64,000 bases of DNA, from NCBI RefSeq assembly GCF_000284295.1, contig NC_017093.1:620001-684000 (forward strand). Direction: 5' to 3'. Position numbers and translations under genes: made by a program. A model generated the notes under the pieces. That model saw only the letters and a program-made list of their open reading frames with translations, ran no database searches and was not told where the DNA came from. Shown here one piece after another: positions 53,843 to 64,000 of the stretch (its first letter is position 1; every line of letters begins with the position of its first letter). The DNA is from Actinoplanes missouriensis 431 (GTDB lineage: Bacteria; Actinomycetota; Actinomycetes; Mycobacteriales; Micromonosporaceae).

Positions 53843-54448
53843 GTGAGTGCCGACCATTACTTCTCCGCCGACCCGGATGCGCCGCTGCGGCGCAGCGAGA
53901 TCGAGTTCAGCGTCGCCGGCAAGAACCACCGGCTCGCCGTCGCGTCCGGGGTGTTCTCGGCCGGGCGGCTGGACCCGGGCACCGCCGTGCTGCTCCGCAA
54001 GGCCGGGCTGCCGGACGCCTCGGCCGAGGGGACGTTTCTCGACCTGGGCTGCGGTTATGGCCCGATCGCCCGGGTGCTGGCGACCGAGGCGCCGGCGGCG
54101 ACCGTGTGGGCCGTGGACGTGAACTCCCGCGCCCGGGAGTTGACCGCCGAGAACACCAAGAATTTGAGGGTACGGGTGGCAGCGCCCGACGACGTGCCCG
54201 CGGACGTGGAGTTCCAGCAGATCTGGAGCAACCCGCCCACCCACGTCGGCAAGGCGGAGCTGCACGGGCTGATGGAACGCTGGCTGCCGCGGCTGGCACC
54301 GGACGGTGTTGCCTGGCTGGTGATCAACCGGAACCTCGGTGGTGATTCGCTGCACACCTGGCTGACCGGCCTCGGCTGGCAGGTCGAGCGTGTGGCCAGC
54401 CAGCGGGGGTTCCGAGTCCTGAAGGTCACCCGAAAATCGGCTGACTGA
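53843..54448 (+). CDS. RsmC-like class I methyltransferase
   Basis: A 201-residue SAM-dependent methyltransferase. Motif I is FLDLGCGYGPIARVL (about residues 68-82), the acidic end of strand 2 is in VWAVDVNSRA, and the catalytic motif is SNPPTHVGK (about 128-136), as in enzymes acting on guanine N2 of 16S rRNA or on other nucleic-acid amines. It has only the catalytic domain, unlike the two-domain E. coli RsmC. The GTG at 53843 is chosen because the family start (DHYFSADP) follows it; GAGACT precedes it by 6 nt. Confidence 0.85.
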   Translation: MSADHYFSADPDAPLRRSEIEFSVAGKNHRLAVASGVFSAGRLDPGTAVLLRKAGLPDASAEGTFLDLGCGYGPIARVLATEAPAATVWAVDVNSRARELTAENTKNLRVRVAAPDDVPADVEFQQIWSNPPTHVGKAELHGLMERWLPRLAPDGVAWLVINRNLGGDSLHTWLTGLGWQVERVASQRGFRVLKVTRKSAD

Positions 54449-54477
54449 CCGAGCGGTCACCGGGGAGGATGCCGGGC

Positions 54478-56124
54478 ATGGGTTACGTGGATGTCGCCGG
54501 CGCCGGTTTCGTGCTCCCGGACGGGCGGGAGCTCTTCGCCGACGTGTCGTTCCGGGTCGGCGAGGGCGCGAAGGTGGCGCTGGTTGGGCCGAACGGGGCC
54601 GGCAAGACGACGCTGATGCGCATGGTCGCGGGAGACATCCCGACCCAGAGCGGCACGATCGCGCGGTCCGGAGGGCTCGGCGTGATGCGCCAGTTCATCG
54701 GCATGATCGGCGACGACCGTACCCTGGAAGATCTTGCTTTGTCGCTTGTCGCGCCCGCGCTCGGCACGGCAGGTGAGCGACTGCGCGCCGCGGCCGCGGC
54801 CCTCGACGAGACCGAGAAGAGTCAGATCGGGTACGCGAACGCGCTCGCCCACTGGGGTGAGGCCGGTGGTTACGAGGCAGAGGTCCTCTTCGACACGGTC
54901 GCTGTCTCGATCCTGGGCAAGTCGTGGGAGGAGACCAAGGACCGGATCGTGCGGACCCTCTCCGGCGGCGAGCAGAAACGGTTTGCGCTGGACCTGCTGC
55001 TCCGCGGGAGCGACGAGGTGCTGCTGCTCGACGAGCCGGACAACTTCCTCGACGTCCCCGCGAAACGCTGGCTGGAACAGCGGATGCGGGAGTCGTCGAA
55101 ATCGATCCTCTACGTCTCGCACGACCGGGAGCTGCTGGCGCAGACCGCGAACCGGGTGGTGGCCGTGGAGGGCGGCGGCGCGTGGACCCATCCGGGCGGC
55201 TTCGCCTCTTGGCACGAGGCCCGGTCGAACCGGCACGAGCGGATGGAGGAGCTGCGCCGCCGCTGGGACGAGGAGCACGAGAAACTCCGCGAGCTGGTCT
55301 TCACGCTGAAGAACAAGGCGGCCTACAACGACGGTCTCGCCTCGCGTTACCAGGCCGCGCAGACCCGGCTGCGCAAGTTCGAGGAGGCCGGCCCGCCGCC
55401 GCTGCCGCCGAAGGAGCAGTCCCTGCGGATGAACCTGCGCGGCGGGCGCACCGGCAAGCGCTCGGTGATCTGCGAGCAGCTCGAGCTGGAGAACCTGACG
55501 TTCCCGTTCGACCTGGAGATCTGGTACGGGGACCGGGTCGCCGTCCTCGGCGCGAACGGCACCGGCAAGTCCCACTTCCTGCGGCTGCTCGCGGCCGGCG
55601 GCTCCGAGCCCGATCTGGAGCACAAGCCGGTCGACGGCGCGCCGCTGACGCATGTGATGCACGGCGGCGTGGCCCGGCTCGGCGCGCGGGTGCGTCCGGG
55701 GCACTTCTCGCAGACCCACGACCGGCCGGAGCTGATGGAGAAGACGCTCGTCGAGATCCTCTGGCGGGGCGACGAGCACCGGTCCGGAGTCGACCGGGCC
55801 GGGGCGATGAAGGCGCTCAACCGGTACGAGCTGGCGGCACAGGGCGACCAGCGGTTCGGCACGCTCTCCGGCGGTCAGCAGGCCCGGTTCCTGGTGCTGC
55901 TGCTGGAGTTGTCCGGTGCCACGTTGCTGCTGCTCGACGAGCCGACGGACAACCTGGACCTGGCGTCGGCGGAGGCGCTGGAGGAGGGCTTGAAAGCCTT
56001 CGACGGTACGGTGATGGCTGTCACCCACGACCGCTGGTTCACCCGCTCCTTTGATCGTTTCGTGCTGTTCAGAGGCGATGGCGAGGTCGTCGAGGTTCCC
56101 GAACCGGTTTGGGACGTCCGCTGA
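54478..56124 (+). CDS. ABC-F family ATPase
   Basis: A 548-residue soluble protein with two ABC domains and no membrane part, a translation-factor-like ribosome binder. First domain: Walker A GPNGAGKTT, signature LSGGEQKRFALDLLL, Walker B LLLDEPDNFLD. The linker (about 240-330) is charged and helical. Second domain: GANGTGKSH, LSGGQQARFLVLL, LLLDEPTDNLD. Second Walker A ends Lys-Ser-His instead of Lys-Ser-Thr/Ser. ABC-F proteins may protect ribosomes from antibiotics or rescue stalls; the subtype is not clear. The ATG at 54478 is correctly spaced from GGGGAGG; one at 54469 is too close. Confidence 0.88.
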   Translation: MGYVDVAGAGFVLPDGRELFADVSFRVGEGAKVALVGPNGAGKTTLMRMVAGDIPTQSGTIARSGGLGVMRQFIGMIGDDRTLEDLALSLVAPALGTAGERLRAAAAALDETEKSQIGYANALAHWGEAGGYEAEVLFDTVAVSILGKSWEETKDRIVRTLSGGEQKRFALDLLLRGSDEVLLLDEPDNFLDVPAKRWLEQRMRESSKSILYVSHDRELLAQTANRVVAVEGGGAWTHPGGFASWHEARSNRHERMEELRRRWDEEHEKLRELVFTLKNKAAYNDGLASRYQAAQTRLRKFEEAGPPPLPPKEQSLRMNLRGGRTGKRSVICEQLELENLTFPFDLEIWYGDRVAVLGANGTGKSHFLRLLAAGGSEPDLEHKPVDGAPLTHVMHGGVARLGARVRPGHFSQTHDRPELMEKTLVEILWRGDEHRSGVDRAGAMKALNRYELAAQGDQRFGTLSGGQQARFLVLLLELSGATLLLLDEPTDNLDLASAEALEEGLKAFDGTVMAVTHDRWFTRSFDRFVLFRGDGEVVEVPEPVWDVR

Positions 56125-56151
56125 GCTAGCTGGCTTCGCTTCGCTCCGCGG

Positions 56152-56250
56152 CGATTGCCTTGTAACCGGTGAGTTAGGGCGCGGTTTTCCGCCATCCGCA
56201 AACCCCGCGGCCGTCGGAAAACCGAGTCCTAACTCACCGGCGGCAATCGC
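56152..56250. repeat. Long imperfect inverted repeat before the TPP riboswitch
   Basis: The left arm contains GCGATTGCC, CCGGTGAGTTAGG and GGTTTTCCG; the right arm contains the reverse complements CGGAAAACC, CCTAACTCACCGG and GGCAATCGC in reverse order. The arms are about 38 nt each with small bulges, enclosing about 24 nt. It is more AT-rich than its surroundings. It could be a bidirectional terminator between the ABC-F gene and the thi operon, or a small mobile repeat. Confidence 0.75.
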
Positions 56251-56300
56251 TGGAGTCATCCGTGACGAGTCGTGTTATGGTCCGGTCACAACAAAGAAAA

Positions 56301-56395
56301 ACCCCACGGGAGTCCGGGCACCGGGCTGAGAGGGGGGCTGACGCGGCCCCCGACCGTCGAACCTGATCCGGGTCATGCCGGCGCAGGGAGGAGTG
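56301..56395 (+). promoter_or_regulatory. TPP riboswitch (THI element)
   Basis: The conserved core is present: CACGGGAGTCCGGGCACCGG then CTGAGAGG, a variable stem GGGGGGCTGACGCGGCCCCC, GACCGTCGAACCTGATCCGG and GTCATGCCGGCGCAGGGAG. It binds thiamine pyrophosphate. The element ends at the ribosome site GGGAGGAG of thiE, so control is probably by hiding the ribosome site rather than by termination. Confidence 0.93.
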
Positions 56396-56399
56396 CTTC

Positions 56400-56990
56400 A
56401 TGCACGGTTCGTTGTCGTTTCCCCGGCTCCACGTCATCACCGACTCGCTCGACGTCGTCCGCGGCGTCGCCGGCCAGCCCGACGTCGCCGTTCAGATCCG
56501 GGTCAAGACGAGCGACGCCCAGGCGTACGCGCTGACCGTCGCGGCCCTCGAGATCCTCCGCCCGGCGGGCACGATGTGCCTGGTCAACGACCGGGTAGCG
56601 GTGGCGCTGGCGGCCGGCGCGGACGGTGTGCACGTCGGCGCCGACGACCTGCCGGTGGACGCCGCCCGGCGGATCCTCGGCCCGGACGCGGTGATCGGCG
56701 CGACCTGCCGGAACCCGACGGACGCCCGGGCCGCCGTCGCCGCCGGCGCCTCCTATCTGGGCACCGGGCCGGCGTTCGCGACGTCCACGAAGGACGGCCT
56801 GCCACCACCGATCGGCCCGGCCGGTGTCGCCGCCGTCGTCGACGCGGTGCCGGGCACGCCGGTGCTGGCGATCGGTGGGATCACTGCCGACCGGGTGCCG
56901 GTCCTGCCGTCGCACGGGGTCGCCGCGATCGGCGCGTTCGTGACCGATCCGAAGCGGGCGGTCGCCGAGTTCCTGGAGGCCCTGCGATGA
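56400..56990 (+). CDS. thiE: Thiamine-phosphate synthase family protein (first copy)
   Basis: A 196-residue TIM barrel that joins hydroxymethylpyrimidine diphosphate and thiazole phosphate. Seen are VQIRVKTSDAQAYALTV, CLVNDRVAVALAAGADGVHV with GADDL (the Mg-binding aspartate), YLGTGPAFATSTKDG and AIGGI. The usual (Q)LREK segment is IRVKT here, a mild deviation. The ATG follows directly on the riboswitch ribosome site; its TGA overlaps the thiO start. A TenI-like role is possible since a second paralogue lies downstream. Confidence 0.85.
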   Translation: MHGSLSFPRLHVITDSLDVVRGVAGQPDVAVQIRVKTSDAQAYALTVAALEILRPAGTMCLVNDRVAVALAAGADGVHVGADDLPVDAARRILGPDAVIGATCRNPTDARAAVAAGASYLGTGPAFATSTKDGLPPPIGPAGVAAVVDAVPGTPVLAIGGITADRVPVLPSHGVAAIGAFVTDPKRAVAEFLEALR

Positions 56991-57993
56991 GGGTCGCGAT
57001 CGTCGGCGGCGGGATCATCGGGCTTGCCGTCGGCCGGGAGTTGCTGCTCCGGGGAGCGGACGTCACGGTCTACGACCCGGCGCCGGAGGGAACCGGGGGC
57101 GCCTGGCACGTGGCGGCCGGGATGCTCGCTCCGGGTGGGGAGTCGGCGTTCGAGTTTCCGTTCCTGGAGCCGCTGCTGGAGGCGTCCAACGCGCTCTGGC
57201 CCTCGTATGCGTCGTCACTGGGAGACGTCGGATATGACGAGGCCGGCACGTTGAGCGTGGCACTGACCGCCGACGATCTGGCGGAGGCGAAGCGGGAGTG
57301 GCAGCACCAGAAACTCACCACGCTGACCGGCTCGCAGGTGCGTGACCGGGAGCCGTCGCTGTCGCCGCGGATCCGGGCCGGGGCCTACTCGCCGACGGAG
57401 CGGCAGGTCGACCCGCGCAAGGTGGTGGCGGCGCTGCGCTTCGCATTGGACGGTCGCGTGGCCCTCAAGCATGTAACCGACATCTCCGAAATTTCTGCCG
57501 ATACCGTTGTGGTGGCGGCCGGCCTGGGCACGGCCGCGCTGACCGGACTTCCCATCCGCCCGGTGAAAGGCCAGGTCCTGCGCCTGCGCGGCGAACCCGG
57601 CCTGCTCCGGCACGTGATCGACGGCGCCGCCGACGGTCGGCACGTCTACCTGGTGCCGCGCGCCGACGGTGAAGTGGTGGTCGGCGCCACCCAGGAGGAG
57701 CGCTCCGACCGGGCGGTCACCGCGGGCGGGGTGCACGACCTGCTGCGCGCCGCGCTCGACCTGGTCCCCGGCCTCTCCGAGCACGAGATCATCGAACTCA
57801 CCGTCGGGCACCGGCCCGGCACGCCGGACAACGCGCCGATCCTCGGCCGGCTCGACGACCGGACCGTGGTGGCCGCCGGTCACCACCGCAACGGGGTGCT
57901 GCTCGCCCCGATCACCGCGCGGCTCATCGCGGACCTGGTGCTCACCGGAGCCGCGGACCCACTGCTGGACGCCTTCACCCCCGGGAGGTTCTG

Positions 57994-57994
<1 letters not shown>
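56987..57994 (+). CDS. thiO: Glycine oxidase ThiO
   Basis: A 335-residue FAD-dependent oxidase making dehydroglycine for the thiazole ring. The dinucleotide motif VAIVGGGIIGLAVGRELLLR is at the N-terminus; GTGGAWHVAAGMLAPGGE follows; the C-terminal part has GLPIRPVKGQVLRLRG, ATQEERSDRAVTAGGVHDLL and the final YRNGVLLAP-type block (HHRNGVLLAPITA). The use of ThiO rather than ThiH marks an aerobic pathway. Overlaps thiE (ATGA) and thiS by one base. Confidence 0.93.
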
Positions 57995-59531
<1,537 letters not shown>

Positions 59532-59535
<4 letters not shown>

Positions 59536-60299
59536 CGCCGCGGGTGGTGCTCACCATCGCCGGGTCGGACTCCGGTGGGGGTGCGGGGATCCAGGCGGAT
59601 CTCAAGACGTTCGCGGCGCTCGGGGCGTTCGGGACGTCGGTGCTCACCGCGATCACCGCGCAGAACACGCTGGGTGTCACGGCGATCCACGCGGTGCCCG
59701 CCGACATCGTCGCGGCGCAGCTCGACGCGGTGCTCTCAGATCTGCCGGTGGCGGCCGTGAAGGTCGGGATGGTGTCCGATCCGGCGGTGGCGAAAGTGAT
59801 CGCGGAACGGGCCGGCGACCTGCCCCATCTGGTCATCGATCCGGTGATGGTGGCGACCGCCGGAAGCCGGCTCTCCGATTCGGCTGTGGTGGGAGTGCTC
59901 CTCCCGTACGCCAGTGTGCTGACGCCGAACCGGCACGAAGCCGGCGCCCTCCTCGGCCGGGTGATCGAAACGGCCGAGGAGATGGCCGAAGCCGCCGCCG
60001 AGCTCGCGAAGCTCGGCCCACGCGGGGTGGTCGTGACCGGAAGTGAACTTGCGGTCGACGTCCTGCACGTCGCGGGAGAGACCACCGTGCTGCGGGGCTC
60101 GCCGGTGGAGACCCGCAACAACCATGGGTCTGGCTGCACGTTCTCGTCGGCGATCGCGGTGCGGCTGGCCGCGGGCGACTCGGTGCCGGAAGCGGTGATG
60201 ACCGCGAAGGATTACGTGTATCGCGGTCTGCGCGGCGGCGCCTCCTGGCAGCTCGGGGCGGGACCCGGGCCGCTGGACCACTTCGCCTGGTCCCTCTGA
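59532..60299 (+). CDS. thiD: Hydroxymethylpyrimidine/phosphomethylpyrimidine kinase ThiD
   Basis: A 255-residue ribokinase-fold enzyme phosphorylating HMP twice. N-terminal [20 protein letters not shown] signature, [42 protein letters not shown] and the C-terminal anion hole [14 protein letters not shown] (catalytic Cys loop). GTG start overlapping the previous gene. Full-length without the TenA fusion seen in some actinobacteria. Confidence 0.95.
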
Positions 60300-60321
60300 G
60301 TTCCGGCAGCACTGTCGCTGA

Positions 60322-63989
<3,668 letters not shown>

Positions 63990-64000
63990 GGCGATACGTC

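Noticed and set aside
53747..54460. Extension of the minus-strand membrane protein over the methyltransferase gene
   Set aside because: The extension is antisense to a well-supported methyltransferase and reads as low-complexity Arg/Pro/Gly.

Overview
The window is about 70% G+C and reads as a chromosomal core segment of a Micromonosporaceae-type actinobacterium, most like Actinoplanes or Micromonospora. Supporting signs are the block tRNA-Thr, tRNA-Met, rpmG, hadA, hadB, tRNA-Trp, secE, nusG, frequent GTG and TTG starts, a zinc-type S14, alanine/arginine-rich tails on S3 and acidic tails on L17, and a SigE-family sigma factor. The genus is an inference from gene order and protein character; no search was run.

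Left part (1-13.8 kb): the end of nuoN, then a mixed set of single genes. These are a small membrane protein, an MFS exporter, HtpX, a luciferase-fold oxidoreductase, a MOSC protein, a sigma factor with a membrane-anchored partner, an orphan barstar, a frameshifted XRE-type regulator, tRNA-Tyr, YajQ, a rhodanese, a small DNA-binding-like protein, a 46-residue exported peptide and a large GGDEF-EAL protein. The stretch from 7.1 to 8.5 kb looks the most worn and accessory-like.

Central part (13.9-53 kb): nearly the whole transcription and translation superoperon. It contains secE-nusG-rplA, then two ABC-transporter genes, then rplJ-rplL-rpoB-rpoC, rpsL-rpsG-fusA-tuf, the complete S10 and spc clusters (rpsJ to rplO), secY-adk-map, infA-rpmJ-rpsM-rpsK-rpsD-rpoA-rplQ and truA. 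rplK (L11), which normally lies between nusG and rplA, is absent from its place and from the rest of the window. Leaders of rpsL, rpsJ and infA share an 18-bp element, and several junctions inside the block carry perfect hairpins without a U-tract.

Right part (53-64 kb): a membrane-anchored protein, an RsmC-like methyltransferase and an ABC-F ATPase. Then comes a thiamine operon opened by a TPP riboswitch: thiE, thiO, thiS, thiG, a second thiE-like gene, thiD and thiC. The ThiO/ThiS/ThiG branch makes the thiazole, ThiC and ThiD make the pyrimidine, and the ThiE-type enzymes join them. The window ends in a convergent gene fusing a Ser-His signal-peptidase domain to a large extracytoplasmic domain resembling DUF5305.

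Many single genes outside the ribosomal block have a -10-like hexamer 6-7 nt before the start codon and no Shine-Dalgarno sequence, so leaderless transcription seems common here.
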